Of a stretch of DNA of 42,510 nt, positions 7,001 through 15,368 are shown one piece after another. Below the pieces are notes generated by a model, which was not told the origin of the DNA, did not search any database, and saw nothing but the letters and a program-made list of their open reading frames with translations. Location of the stretch: IMG/VR virus record IMGVR_UViG_3300003937_000377, positions 1-42,510 of that record, one strand, 5' to 3'. A program made the position numbers and the translations under genes. The DNA is from a virus. Numbering within the stretch: position 1 is the stretch's first letter; the number at the start of each line of letters is the position of its first letter.

Positions 7001-9956
7001 CGCCGTAGGTCGCCGCCAAAACCGCGCGGTCCAGCTTCAGGCCCTGCAGCTGCTCGGGTACCGGCTCGCCGCCGGCTTCCTTTCGGCCAGTCAGCACGCG
7101 GTAGGCACGCACGATCGGCGTGGCCTCGACCTCGGCCTCGACCTCGCTGCGGATGGTGGCCAGCTCGTCCTTCCACCAGCGTTCGCGTGCCCGTGCATCC
7201 GCTTCCTGCAGCTGGGCCATCAGGTCGGCCTCGGCCTGCTCGCGCGCCGCAGCAACCTGCGCCTGGTAGTCGGCGAACTGCCGCTCGGTCATGCCCAGCG
7301 CCTGTGCTTCGGCCAGGTCGCGCGCGATCGGCTCGAAACCGACCCGGGCCTGTGCCGCCTCGATCTCTTCCTGGCTGGCCAGCATGCGGTCGAACACACC
7401 GCGCACCTCGTCGGTCAGCTCCACGTCCAGATTCCGCAGGCTGCGGTAAACGCCGAGAATCCACTGCTTGAACTGGCTGAACACCGATTGCAGCTCCGGC
7501 GTCGGCGCCTTGCCCTCGCCCAGGTACGCCTCGAAGCCCCGGGCGAACTGTTCGTGCTGGTCGACGCCGATCTGGTCCGCCGACTCGACGCCGAACCACT
7601 TCAGCAGGGCGTCCAGGTCTGAGCGGATCTGCGGCGCGGCGTCCTCTGCCGTGGCTAGGTCGCGGTAGACCTCGAGGAAGAAGTGCCCGGATTCGTGCAG
7701 GAACGTGGACAGGTCCGCGCCCTTGAACAGGCTGATCTGCATCGCTCGGTCAGTGCCGATCTGGATCTGGCCGCGCGGGGCGGCACCGCCTTGGAACAGG
7801 ATATCGCCCGCCAGCACCTCACGCGCGGCGGTATCCGGCAGCGCCACGCTCCAGGTCTGCCGCTGCCCTTCGATCGGATCGTCCTGCACGATCTCGCCGC
7901 CGGTGCGCTCGGCTTCGGTGCGCGCCTGATCCAGGGTCAGGAAGTCGCGGGCCTGGCCCTGATCGTCGGCCAGCAGCCACTGGCCTGCGCGCTGCACATA
8001 GGCGTTGCCTTCGCGCTCGATGGTCTGCTGCCCTCGGCCATCGGTGGTCACTTCCGGCCGGCCGAACAGGCTGCGCAGTGCGTCCATGCCGCGCTGCATC
8101 AGCGTGCGCGGCTGTGCCTCGCCGCCCTCTGCCGGTGCCTCCGCTGCATCGATTCCGGCCGCGTAGCGCTCGTACAGCGCCACTGGATCCTGCCCAGTGA
8201 CCTCACCCAGCCGGCCGAACATGGCGCCCCACAGCTGCGCCTGGCTCTCGGCCTGCGCCGCGGTGTAACGCTCAGTGCCGACCAGCTGCGCCATGACCGA
8301 CTGCTGCACATGTGCGCGGGCGGTCGCCGCGGTCGCGTCCGGTGCAGGTGCATCCAGCGGCACACCCAGCTCGCGGGCCATGGCATCGATGTCGAGCGTT
8401 TCCAGCTCTGCCGGCGACAGCCCGTCGGCAGTGGTGCGCGCGTTGCGCAGGATCTCGTCACGGTTCGGTAGCCGCGGCACGGCGGCCATCCACTCCGCCA
8501 TTGGGATAACCACCTGGCCGGTGGCCAGCTGCTCCGCCAACGCCGACTCACCGCCGACCATGTCCTGCAGCACCTGCGGTGCGGACTGGAACAGCGTCTG
8601 CGCCTGGTCAGCGTCCAAGTACACGCGCGCGTCTTCGCCGGCAACCTGCGCCGTCAGCGCCTTCATGTCCTCCGGCGAGCGCTCGCCCAGCTTCAGCTCT
8701 CCCGCAAGCTCGGTGGCGGCGCGCAGGCGGTCGTTGCTCTGGCCCGACTGCATCACCTGGTCCAGACGCTCGTTGATCCACCGCACCTGCCCGGACGCGC
8801 GCGCGGCACGGTAGTTGGCATGCACTTCGACCGCGCCGGTGGGGACCTCGGCCAGGCCCTCCATGATGATGTCGCCCCACTTCAGGCGTTCCTCGGTCAG
8901 CAGCTGCGCCGTGGTCTCGCCAGCAGCGCCGCCACCCAGCTGCACGCCAGCCTCGGCACCCGTGCGAAGAATGGCCGAGGATGCGCTGCGGCGGGCGTTG
9001 TTGATGAAGTGGCCAGCCACGCCGGCAGTCAGCGCGTCGAACACGCCGATGGCAACGCCGCGCTTGGCGGCCTTGTCGCGCGCGGCCGCCATCTTCTGCG
9101 GGTCACGCAGGAACTGGCCAACCGCGTAGGCGTCGGTCGGGTCGACCTTCGCGTCCTGCATGGCGTCGGCGATGCTGGCGCCGAACTCGGTCAGGCCCGA
9201 GCCGGTGCCGGCCGAGGCAGCGGTCACCACACGGCTGCCGCCGCCGGTGGCCGCGGTCAGTGCCAGGCCCGGTGCGCCCATGCCGATCGACTGCCCCAGG
9301 GTGACGGCGATGGCGCCCAGCGTGTCAGTGCCGCCGCCGGCCAGCTCTCGCACAGCACCGGTGAAGCTGCCCGCCTTGTTCGCCCGGTCGAAGGCCTGGA
9401 ACCCGCGTTCGGTGCTGGCGCTGGTCACGTCCGCGGCCTGTGCCCGGCGTTCCTGGTCTGCGCGCAACGCGGCTTCTTCGGCCGAACGGTCAGTGGTCAG
9501 CCGGCCGGTCGCCGGATCCATGACCGCAGGGCCATCCGGCAGCAGCGAGAGCGCATTGGCCTTGCCGCGCTGCCAGCCGCTGACGATGCCGCCGATGACC
9601 TGCTCCAGGATGTTCGGCTCGGCAGTGGCACGGGCCTCACCGGTCACCAGCGAATTGGCATAGGTGGCCAGCTTCGGGGCTTCATCACTGGCCAGTGCCA
9701 TGCGCCGCGGATCGCTCAGGAAGTCGCCCACGTGCGGCGATGCCCGGCCGGCGTCGTCGATCTCCTGCCGCCGGGCGTCCTGCTCGTAGTCGGCAAGGTT
9801 GGCCGCCACCACACCGAAGGGCTGACCAAGCTGGTCCGACAGCTGGTTCGCACGCGCGGCTTCTTCCGGCTTCTGGCTGGTGCCGGTGTAGGCGGCACGC
9901 AGGGCAGTCTTGCGCTCGACCTCCACCTCGTCCCAAACGGTGTCCCAGTCCTTCAT
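4062..9956 (-). CDS. Giant virion (ejection) protein with zincin-like and LPD38-like regions
   Basis: At 1964 residues this is the largest gene, at the place of T7 gp16 (internal virion protein D). A metallopeptidase-like motif HESGH lies at residues 754-758, followed by an HEQFARGFEAYL helix that could give the third zinc ligand. Long Ala/Glu-rich helices fill residues about 880-1150. The C-terminal 130 residues (MLKEGAFGMLGTIPG..., ending with a helix around TIDLIQAEREG) resemble the LPD38 domain of large polyvalent phage proteins. These proteins are carried in the capsid and enter the host with the DNA. Composition changes near 6490: the 3' part is visibly poorer in G+C than the 5' part, suggesting a mosaic gene. 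The start overlaps the upstream stop (ATGA). Proteolytic activity is inferred only. Confidence 0.85.
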   Translation of the reverse strand: MKDWDTVWDEVEVERKTALRAAYTGTSQKPEEAARANQLSDQLGQPFGVVAANLADYEQDARRQEIDDAGRASPHVGDFLSDPRRMALASDEAPKLATYANSLVTGEARATAEPNILEQVIGGIVSGWQRGKANALSLLPDGPAVMDPATGRLTTDRSAEEAALRADQERRAQAADVTSASTERGFQAFDRANKAGSFTGAVRELAGGGTDTLGAIAVTLGQSIGMGAPGLALTAATGGGSRVVTAASAGTGSGLTEFGASIADAMQDAKVDPTDAYAVGQFLRDPQKMAAARDKAAKRGVAIGVFDALTAGVAGHFINNARRSASSAILRTGAEAGVQLGGGAAGETTAQLLTEERLKWGDIIMEGLAEVPTGAVEVHANYRAARASGQVRWINERLDQVMQSGQSNDRLRAATELAGELKLGERSPEDMKALTAQVAGEDARVYLDADQAQTLFQSAPQVLQDMVGGESALAEQLATGQVVIPMAEWMAAVPRLPNRDEILRNARTTADGLSPAELETLDIDAMARELGVPLDAPAPDATAATARAHVQQSVMAQLVGTERYTAAQAESQAQLWGAMFGRLGEVTGQDPVALYERYAAGIDAAEAPAEGGEAQPRTLMQRGMDALRSLFGRPEVTTDGRGQQTIEREGNAYVQRAGQWLLADDQGQARDFLTLDQARTEAERTGGEIVQDDPIEGQRQTWSVALPDTAAREVLAGDILFQGGAAPRGQIQIGTDRAMQISLFKGADLSTFLHESGHFFLEVYRDLATAEDAAPQIRSDLDALLKWFGVESADQIGVDQHEQFARGFEAYLGEGKAPTPELQSVFSQFKQWILGVYRSLRNLDVELTDEVRGVFDRMLASQEEIEAAQARVGFEPIARDLAEAQALGMTERQFADYQAQVAAAREQAEADLMAQLQEADARARERWWKDELATIRSEVEAEVEATPIVRAYRVLTGRKEAGGEPVPEQLQGLKLDRAVLAATYGDGLLDKMGRVYARKGGTHPEEVATLLGFSSADELVQGLWTVRQTLAGVSAEADARMQARHGEPMTDGTLPQRALDAVHGSRKIQLLERELGVLADLAKEPRPNRRELKAVAQAVLAEKTARQIRPNEYLVAERKAARAAAKAAAAGKYADALQAKRQQALNAVLFAEARNAQEEFGRIERYLKQMTGDKARSKLGKAGADYLEQVDALLEGLEVKPISGAQVRRRQSLAEWVDAQHAARKAINVPQRLLEEMRLTNISDMSIADLRDIVDTVKQIAHLANTKNTLRLGKEERDAGKIDAEMAASVRSGSRERNATTGIPSIGDRAFGGLMQFRAIQGAATDIARELDGFTDGGPVWDNTVRVLRDAQAQTDLKLREAQEALADLYRTHYSREELSRMARARPMESVNGDLWSHERLLALAMNWGNEGNRQAILTQVRGRLSAQQVGTLLGQLDARDWAFVQRAWNMIDSYWPQIAETERRRTGLSPEKVERSAFTVTTRDGSTIVVQGGYYPLKFQSDSVRTVREEAEDYFNAIGVGANLRAQTRDGHTIERVGSGGRTVRLELNVLDTHLRDVIRDLYLGDGVNYVHSVLNGQKFSEALADTGMLELRKALDYWLQDAAAGEMAPRMWAEQAARFFRSNFTAAVLTWRVSSAMLQLTGVSQSTVILGAKPMWQALQNMLRHPRKSYQYVDESSTKMRLRAQTHADAVQEVMDAKAGRIAAGRAAAIRWGYAMMGQVQRIVDVQTWLAAEQVGLEKFGGDTSKARAYADDVVTRAQGSQDFVDKTPLQRGTLNDSTRQSEWVKSTTMLAGYMLAKGNLIYERTRTTNFRSPRQALKWGTHMFMLLVLENLITAALRGKLPNDEDDDGIADDLAVWMLKEGAFGMLGTIPGLNQLSANLRGYDGGGAIATMFSTIYDAYEQAGQGELDRAAVRVGIDLTGQATGIPSTQINKTIDLIQAEREGRDVSALNWAMQEPPKKE

Positions 9957-12190
9957 TTGCTGCTGCCCCTCTGCTTGATGATGCCGCGGGTAATGTCGGC
10001 GTCCGTCGGATTACGCCCGTACTTGGCGATGTAGCTCTGCCGAGCTTCGTCGCGCTCTTCCTGCGTTACCTTCAGATCGAATTCGACACCGCGGCTGTAG
10101 ATGCCGGCCTTTACCGTAGGGTTTCCGACGATTTTCCCCTTCTCGTCGCGCTTGCCCGGGAGCCGGCCCTTGTCCATCGCGACCGCAAACTGCCTAGCTA
10201 CGGTCTGCAACAGGACGTCGGCTTGCTCCGGTGTCGGCTTCTTGCCGGTGGATTGCACAAACTCGGTCTGTGCGTTCTGGTAGGCAATGCGGAACTCGCC
10301 GCGCAATGCGTCGCGCGGCTGATTGTCCTTTTCGGATCCTTTGCCACCGGCATCGCCTTCCACAGCGATACCAAGCATCTGGAACCCACGCTTCAGCCGA
10401 TCATCAGCAGTCATATAGTCCGCGCGCTTGGCGGGATCATTGACCTTGTTCTGGTCCTCCGCCAGCGACTTCAGCGTCTTTCCGCTGAGCTTGTCTGCGT
10501 ACTGCCCGAGCGGCAGCTTGGCGAACTCGTTGGGCTGTAGCGCCTGCATGCGCTGGATGTTCTCCAGTGTCGCGGGATCGTCCTGCACGGTCGCTCCCTC
10601 GGCGACGATCTTTCGATAGCGATTTACCGACTCATACAGCGCGGGGTCCTGTCCCACCAGCGCCAGTTCGGCCGGAGCCAGCACCTGCGACAGCGGCACG
10701 CTCGCGCCGGCGGCAGCCACCTTGTCGTAGATAGACATGGCCGCGGCCTTCTTCGCCTGCTCCAGCCTGTCTTTGCGCTGCGCGTAGATGTCGCGCAGAT
10801 AGCCCTCGGTTGCAGCACGTTGATCCGGCGGCATGGTGCGCGGGATCGCAGCAATGGCATCGGCCAGCGTCGAGGGTGCGGCAGTTGCAGCGGCAGCGAC
10901 CGGCGCTCCAGACGTGGCGCCCTGCCCCGCGGATGACGCCCAGCGCGCAGAGCGCCCCATGACCTGCCGCACGTACAGCGCGGTCTTCGGGTTCTGCGCC
11001 GAGCGGCCGCGATTCACCACCGCGTCGGCACCGCCCTCACCGGCGAAGTGCGCCGCAATGGCGAAGGCCCGGCCGCCCTTGGCCAGCCGTTCCTTGTACT
11101 CGCGCGCGGCGCGGCGGGCCGAGGCGGTGGCGTCCTTGCGGTCGATGCCGCCGGCGCTGGTGGCGCGGTACTGGAAAAGGCCGGTGGCCTGGTCGCCGTC
11201 GTCCAGAACCTCGCGATTCACTGCATCGGCGCGGAAGCCCGATTCCTGCTCGGCGAGCGCGTACAGGTCTGCGCGGCCGGCCGCATCCAGCCCCTCGGCC
11301 TTCGCTGCGTCATCGATCGCCTTGGCCACCGCGGCCGAAGGCACGCCCCGTGCCGCCGGCGCCGGCAGCGGCTCGATCGCACCACGTCCATCGGCCAGCG
11401 ACTGGGCCAGCTCATAGGCCGCGCGGTCCTTCACCACCGGGTAGAGCGTGCGCTCGACCTGCGCACGGTCCTCTGGCGTCATCTGGTCCGCATAGCGGTG
11501 GTAGTAGTCCTCCGCTGCGAACGGGTCGCGGGTGACCATCGCCGTGGCCGTCTGCTTGCGCACGGAAGACACGATGCCGCGCTCGCTGGCCTTGATCGCC
11601 TCCGCCCCCATGCCCTGCGTCTGGTAGGCGGCACTGGCGATGCCGACAGCCTCCTGCAGGCGAACGTCGGCCAGGCCGAAGTCGCCGGACATGCCGGCGC
11701 TGACCGCGTCCTGGCCGATGTTGTCGATCGTGGCCTTGCGCTCGGTGGCCTCGTAGGCGCTGTACTCGCGGTCGGCGTAGCTGTTGAGCCGTCCCTGCAC
11801 AGAGTCGCGGAACGAGAACGACACCTGGTCGAACCGCTGCTGCTGCTCGGGCGACAGCCGGCTGCGGATGGACGACACACGCTGGTCGAGATCACCCAGC
11901 AGCGCGTCGTGCGCCTGAAGGGCGTTCTTGCCTTGGTACTTGGCGATGCCGTCGGCGTTGGCCGGGTTGAAGGTGTTCCCTTCCCAGTCTGACAGTTCGC
12001 GTCGTGCTTCCATGACGGCGGTCAGGTCGGCGCGCTGCTTCTGCTGCTGGAACAGATCGGCGGCCGCCTGGCCGACCGCGCCAGCGGTTCGGGTAAGCGG
12101 CGACAGGTCGACCTGTGCGGTGTTGCGGACCTGTGGGCCAAGTTCGGCCTGCACCTGCGGCCCGCTGGTGCGGGGGATCAGGGTCGCCAT
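9953..12190 (-). CDS. Internal virion protein with lytic transglycosylase-like domain (gp15-like position)
   Basis: The product has 745 residues. The frame continues upstream to 12412, but the ATG at 12190 (MATLIPRTSG) is chosen because the region upstream is occupied by the preceding gene. Residues about 310-410 look like a lysozyme-fold transglycosylase: ALAEQESGF (catalytic Glu expected near 314-316), ATGLFQ, and AHFAGEGGADAV in place of the usual AYNAG. Helical regions flank this. In T7 the equivalent enzyme sits in gp16, so here the wall-opening activity appears to be on the neighbouring protein. It should help the genome-delivery complex cross the peptidoglycan. Confidence 0.82.
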   Translation of the reverse strand: MATLIPRTSGPQVQAELGPQVRNTAQVDLSPLTRTAGAVGQAAADLFQQQKQRADLTAVMEARRELSDWEGNTFNPANADGIAKYQGKNALQAHDALLGDLDQRVSSIRSRLSPEQQQRFDQVSFSFRDSVQGRLNSYADREYSAYEATERKATIDNIGQDAVSAGMSGDFGLADVRLQEAVGIASAAYQTQGMGAEAIKASERGIVSSVRKQTATAMVTRDPFAAEDYYHRYADQMTPEDRAQVERTLYPVVKDRAAYELAQSLADGRGAIEPLPAPAARGVPSAAVAKAIDDAAKAEGLDAAGRADLYALAEQESGFRADAVNREVLDDGDQATGLFQYRATSAGGIDRKDATASARRAAREYKERLAKGGRAFAIAAHFAGEGGADAVVNRGRSAQNPKTALYVRQVMGRSARWASSAGQGATSGAPVAAAATAAPSTLADAIAAIPRTMPPDQRAATEGYLRDIYAQRKDRLEQAKKAAAMSIYDKVAAAGASVPLSQVLAPAELALVGQDPALYESVNRYRKIVAEGATVQDDPATLENIQRMQALQPNEFAKLPLGQYADKLSGKTLKSLAEDQNKVNDPAKRADYMTADDRLKRGFQMLGIAVEGDAGGKGSEKDNQPRDALRGEFRIAYQNAQTEFVQSTGKKPTPEQADVLLQTVARQFAVAMDKGRLPGKRDEKGKIVGNPTVKAGIYSRGVEFDLKVTQEERDEARQSYIAKYGRNPTDADITRGIIKQRGSSK

Positions 12191-12191
12191 G

Positions 12192-12758
12192 TTACAGCCC
12201 CCAGCCGCGCGAAATGCGCGCGTTGTTGCGCATGGTGATGCTGTTGGCCTGGGACGACAGGTTCCCAGCACCAGCCGCCCCCGCCCTGCCCATACCGCCG
12301 ATCCCCATACTGGCTGCGCTGGCAAGCGAGCCCAGGATCGTACCGGTCGCCTGTGCGTTGCCGCTCCAGCGGGCCAGCTCGCCCTGGGTGCGCTGGTTCT
12401 GGGCCTGTGCATTGAAGCCCCAAGCCTGCCGCGCAGCGTTCATGCGGATGGTCTGCTGATCGACCTCACCGAACATCGCGGTCTCGCCCAGAATCTCCGC
12501 CGGCGTGCCGAGCGTGGGGTCGATGTTGTTGGCGGCGATCGCGGCGCGCTGCTGGCCGAGCGCAATGCGCGTGCGCCAGGACTGCTGCTCCATTTCGCGG
12601 GTGGCCAGGGCGTTGCTGGCGTCGGCGTCCTGCTGCGCCAGCATCGCGTTGTTCTCGGCGATCTGCGCGTTGGCCTTGCCCTGCTGGTTCTGCACGTTCG
12701 CCTGGTAGGCGCCGGTGACGAGCGTGGCGGCAATGAGTGCTACGGCTGGGTTGCAGAT
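12192..12758 (-). CDS. Internal virion protein B-like (gp14 position), apparent ATC start
   Basis: The product is 188 residues, Ala/Gln-rich and helical with a Gly-rich end. It sits between the gp13-like and gp15-like genes, as T7 gp14 does. The first conventional in-frame codon is a GTG at 12695, but it lacks a ribosome site. Starting at ATC (12758) yields MCNPAVALIAATLVTGAYQ, a small hydrophobic N-terminus with the Cys-Asn-Pro beginning common in this family. A perfect AAGGAG lies 8 bases upstream. The stop lies one base before the next gene's start. The family call is by position and general look. Confidence 0.75.
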   Translation of the reverse strand: MCNPAVALIAATLVTGAYQANVQNQQGKANAQIAENNAMLAQQDADASNALATREMEQQSWRTRIALGQQRAAIAANNIDPTLGTPAEILGETAMFGEVDQQTIRMNAARQAWGFNAQAQNQRTQGELARWSGNAQATGTILGSLASAASMGIGGMGRAGAAGAGNLSSQANSITMRNNARISRGWGL

Positions 12759-12772
12759 GACACTTTCTCCTT
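12759..12772 (-). promoter_or_regulatory. Ribosome binding site supporting an ATC start
   Basis: AAGGAG (12772-12767) is followed by an 8-base spacer and then ATC at 12758. A GTG also lies in the spacer, in another frame, but it runs into a stop after seven codons. The strong site therefore has no other useful start. Confidence 0.6.
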
Positions 12773-13250
12773 ACTGCCCGGCGCAGGCCTTGGCCTGCCG
12801 CAGCTTGATGGTTCGATAGGACGGAGTGCCGTCGGTGCGCCAGTAGCGGTTGGAGCAGATGTGCGACACATGGCTCTGGGTCACGCCGAACAGCCGGCCA
12901 ATCGCCGTGGGGCGCATGCCGGCCTTCCGCAGTTCCTTGATACGGACCACCTGCTCGGGCGAGAGCTGCGCGAGGCGGCTGCGACGCACATTGACGGCCT
13001 GAGTCACGGCCTCCAGGTGCGCCGGGTTGCAGCAGGCACGGTTGCCGCACAGATGATCCAGCACCATTCCGTCCGGCACCTGGCCGTGCAGGCGCTGATA
13101 GACCAGACGATGCATGCGCTGCGATCTGTCGGCAGCGGAGCTGGCCCGAGAATATCCATCACGGTCGAGGGAGCAGTCGTCCCCGCTGCGCTTCAGCGGA
13201 ATGTGGCACGGGCTGGTGTACCCGTGGTCGTGGTGGCGGAATCTATGCAC
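12771..13250 (-). CDS. HNH homing-type endonuclease with helix-turn-helix tail
   Basis: The product has 159 residues. A phage-type HNH core lies in the middle: RMHRLVY, then VLDHLCGNRACCNPAHLEAV (Asp-His, CxNxxC, NPxHL). A C-terminal helix-turn-helix follows (LRKAGMRPTAIGRLFGVTQSH). The GTG at 13250 has GGAG eight bases upstream and overlaps the end of the gp13-like gene by 8 bases. Such stand-alone nucleases move between phage genomes and cut intron-less or lacking alleles. Here it is inserted between two ejection-protein genes without breaking either. Confidence 0.85.
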   Translation of the reverse strand: MHRFRHHDHGYTSPCHIPLKRSGDDCSLDRDGYSRASSAADRSQRMHRLVYQRLHGQVPDGMVLDHLCGNRACCNPAHLEAVTQAVNVRRSRLAQLSPEQVVRIKELRKAGMRPTAIGRLFGVTQSHVSHICSNRYWRTDGTPSYRTIKLRQAKACAGQ

Positions 13251-13725
13251 CGTCGGCGCTCCAGTAGAACGGAAGGAAAGGGGCGCTGTCCGGTCCGACC
13301 GGCACCGGCGCGAGGAAGTGGAAGCCCAGCCAATGCAGCCAGCGCTGCGCGGCCTCGTTGCGCTGATCGACGACGTTGAACAGCATCGAAGGGAACGCCT
13401 GCTGCATGCGTGCCAACGCCGGGCGGGACAGGCGCAGCAGCTCCTTCTGGACCGACAGCGGGTTAAGGCCGGTCGAGCCGACCATCCAGGGCGTGCCGAT
13501 CCCGCCGAGGATCGAGTAAGGCGTGGCGCCGAACATGCACACAGGCACACCGCGCACCACCGCGGTCCACGCTTCGGCGCTCCCGGCCAGGCCGCGCTGC
13601 AGGGCCTCGGCGGGCGTGGTGCGAGCGCATGCCCACAGTTCGGCCACGTCTGCCGGCCGTGCCGCCGATGCGATCGCCTCGATGTGGCCGGCCTCTGCCG
13701 GCACCAGCTCTGCGGTGATCTTCAT
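13243..13725 (-). CDS. GNAT-like internal virion protein A (gp13-like, DUF2833 type)
   Basis: The product has 160 residues. The pattern ADVAELWAC...ALQRGL..SEAWTAVVRGVPVCMFG, then GIGTPWMVG, RQAFPS-like helix and NEAAQRWLHWLGF, matches phage proteins with an acetyltransferase-like fold placed at the T7 gp13 position. The ATG at 13725 overlaps the upstream stop (TGATG). In T7, gp13 is needed for stable assembly of the internal core. Whether this protein acetylates anything is unknown. Confidence 0.75.
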   Translation of the reverse strand: MKITAELVPAEAGHIEAIASAARPADVAELWACARTTPAEALQRGLAGSAEAWTAVVRGVPVCMFGATPYSILGGIGTPWMVGSTGLNPLSVQKELLRLSRPALARMQQAFPSMLFNVVDQRNEAAQRWLHWLGFHFLAPVPVGPDSAPFLPFYWSADGA

Positions 13726-15368
13726 CAGGACGCCACCACCTGGGGCATCAGGGACAGGATCTCCATCGGCAGCGGGTCGTCGCTGATGATGTGGAAGTGA
13801 CCACTGTCCACGCCCCACCGGCAGGACATGTTCTTCGTCAGGACGCCGGTGTACGCACCCGTGGGCTCGTCGTAGTTCTCGAACTCCCGCTGTGCGATGG
13901 GATCCAGCGTGTCCAGCGTGGTCCCGACGTAGACGCCGCGGGTGTTGCGCACCAGCAGCGCGACCTCGAAGGCGAGCTTCTTCATGGGGCGCAGCGGGTC
14001 GCCGCCGTTGGCATTGACCTCCAGCGTCTCAATGTGGGCGGTGTACGGCAGGCCGATGTGCACCACGCCGCCGGGACGCTGCAGCTGCACCTTGCCGTCG
14101 ACCACCTGCAGGTCCTTCTGCACGTTGCCATCGACCAGAGCAACCACGGCCTTGCCCTCCAGGTGGCCCATTCCGGCGATCGTCGAGCGCTGGTAGGTCC
14201 AGTCCTGCACAGCGACGCCGCGCAGTTCCAGCGGCACCGAGCCGATCGATTCCACCGTCGCGACCGTGGGCGACACATAGGCCATGACCCGCACGCGGAC
14301 GTGTTCGTCGCCAATGGCCAGCCGCAGGATGTTGCCCACGTCGCCTGCCCCGCTGAAGATCGCGGCGCCGGTGGTGGCGGTGATCACGGCGCCCTCGTTC
14401 CACCCATCGGTGCTGGTCAGCGTCATGGGCGAGCCGTTCGGGCGCCGGCCGTCGTAGGTCAGCAGGCTGTCGGCGTACTTCCAGTCGAGCGGATCGTCGT
14501 ACCGGGTCGGGGCCATCTGCTCCACGTACTGGACCCATTCGCCGTTGATGAAGCGGCGCACCAGCAGGTAGACCTCGGTCTCGATCTCGCCGGGCAGGCA
14601 ACAGACGTCCAGCACCTCGCCGTCGGTCTCATGAGGGTGCCAGCCGGTGACCTCCTGCTCGGGCATGTATGTGCAGCCGATCAGCACGCCGTCCGTGCGC
14701 GGCATCCACAGGATTGGCCAGGGCGCCGTGCTGTATTCGATGCCGCGGAACGTGTAGCCCTGCACCAGGTGGTCGGCCCAGATGCTGATCTCGTTGCCGC
14801 GGAAGCCGTCCTTCTCGAACTGATAGGCCAGATCGCGCACGCGCTGGCCTTGTGCCTGCAGGAACACTGCCGACTCGCCCAGCACCCGGGCCTGCAGGTC
14901 GCCGGTGCCATAGGCCGACTGCGGCTTGATCCCGATCGTGCTGGGCGTCACTACGGCGTCCTGCCCGCCGGTGACCTTCCACTCGCCGCCGGTGGTCAGC
15001 ACCAGCAGGCTGTCCAGCGGCACCAGGTCGCGGATTGCGTTCACCTGGCGCGCATTGATCGTGAACGACACCGCGTCGCTGTCGACGATCGGCGAACTGC
15101 GCCCGAAGTTGGGGTAATCGCCGATGTTCGACGCCCACACGGTCTGCGGATCGCCCGGGCTGCCAGCGAACCACAGGCGGTCGCCGAAGAACTCGACCTC
15201 ACCGGGGTAACCGTAGCGATAGGACCAGGCGCCGACTGCCCAGACATCGGTGCCACCGACAGCGCCCGCCGCGTACTGGGTCACCACGATGTTGTTGGTA
15301 CCGGTCGGCGGTGCCTCGTAGAAGTTGATCAGATCCGCACCGGGGTCGATCGTCCAGCCCTGTGCCAT
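13725..15368 (-). CDS. Tail tubular protein B, C-terminal part (gp12-like)
   Basis: The product has 547 residues and looks like the second half of the T7 gp12-type nozzle. It begins at the FYEAPPTGTNNIVVTQY region and contains the hallmark GYPGEVEFFGDRLWFAGSP and PQTVWASNIGDYPNF, followed by beta-rich repeats. The ATG at 15368 overlaps the upstream stop (TGATG) and has AGGAGG seven bases before it inside the upstream gene. The GTG directly before it has only a 4-base spacing. Together with the upstream gene it accounts for one full nozzle protein. Confidence 0.8.
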   Translation of the reverse strand: MAQGWTIDPGADLINFYEAPPTGTNNIVVTQYAAGAVGGTDVWAVGAWSYRYGYPGEVEFFGDRLWFAGSPGDPQTVWASNIGDYPNFGRSSPIVDSDAVSFTINARQVNAIRDLVPLDSLLVLTTGGEWKVTGGQDAVVTPSTIGIKPQSAYGTGDLQARVLGESAVFLQAQGQRVRDLAYQFEKDGFRGNEISIWADHLVQGYTFRGIEYSTAPWPILWMPRTDGVLIGCTYMPEQEVTGWHPHETDGEVLDVCCLPGEIETEVYLLVRRFINGEWVQYVEQMAPTRYDDPLDWKYADSLLTYDGRRPNGSPMTLTSTDGWNEGAVITATTGAAIFSGAGDVGNILRLAIGDEHVRVRVMAYVSPTVATVESIGSVPLELRGVAVQDWTYQRSTIAGMGHLEGKAVVALVDGNVQKDLQVVDGKVQLQRPGGVVHIGLPYTAHIETLEVNANGGDPLRPMKKLAFEVALLVRNTRGVYVGTTLDTLDPIAQREFENYDEPTGAYTGVLTKNMSCRWGVDSGHFHIISDDPLPMEILSLMPQVVAS

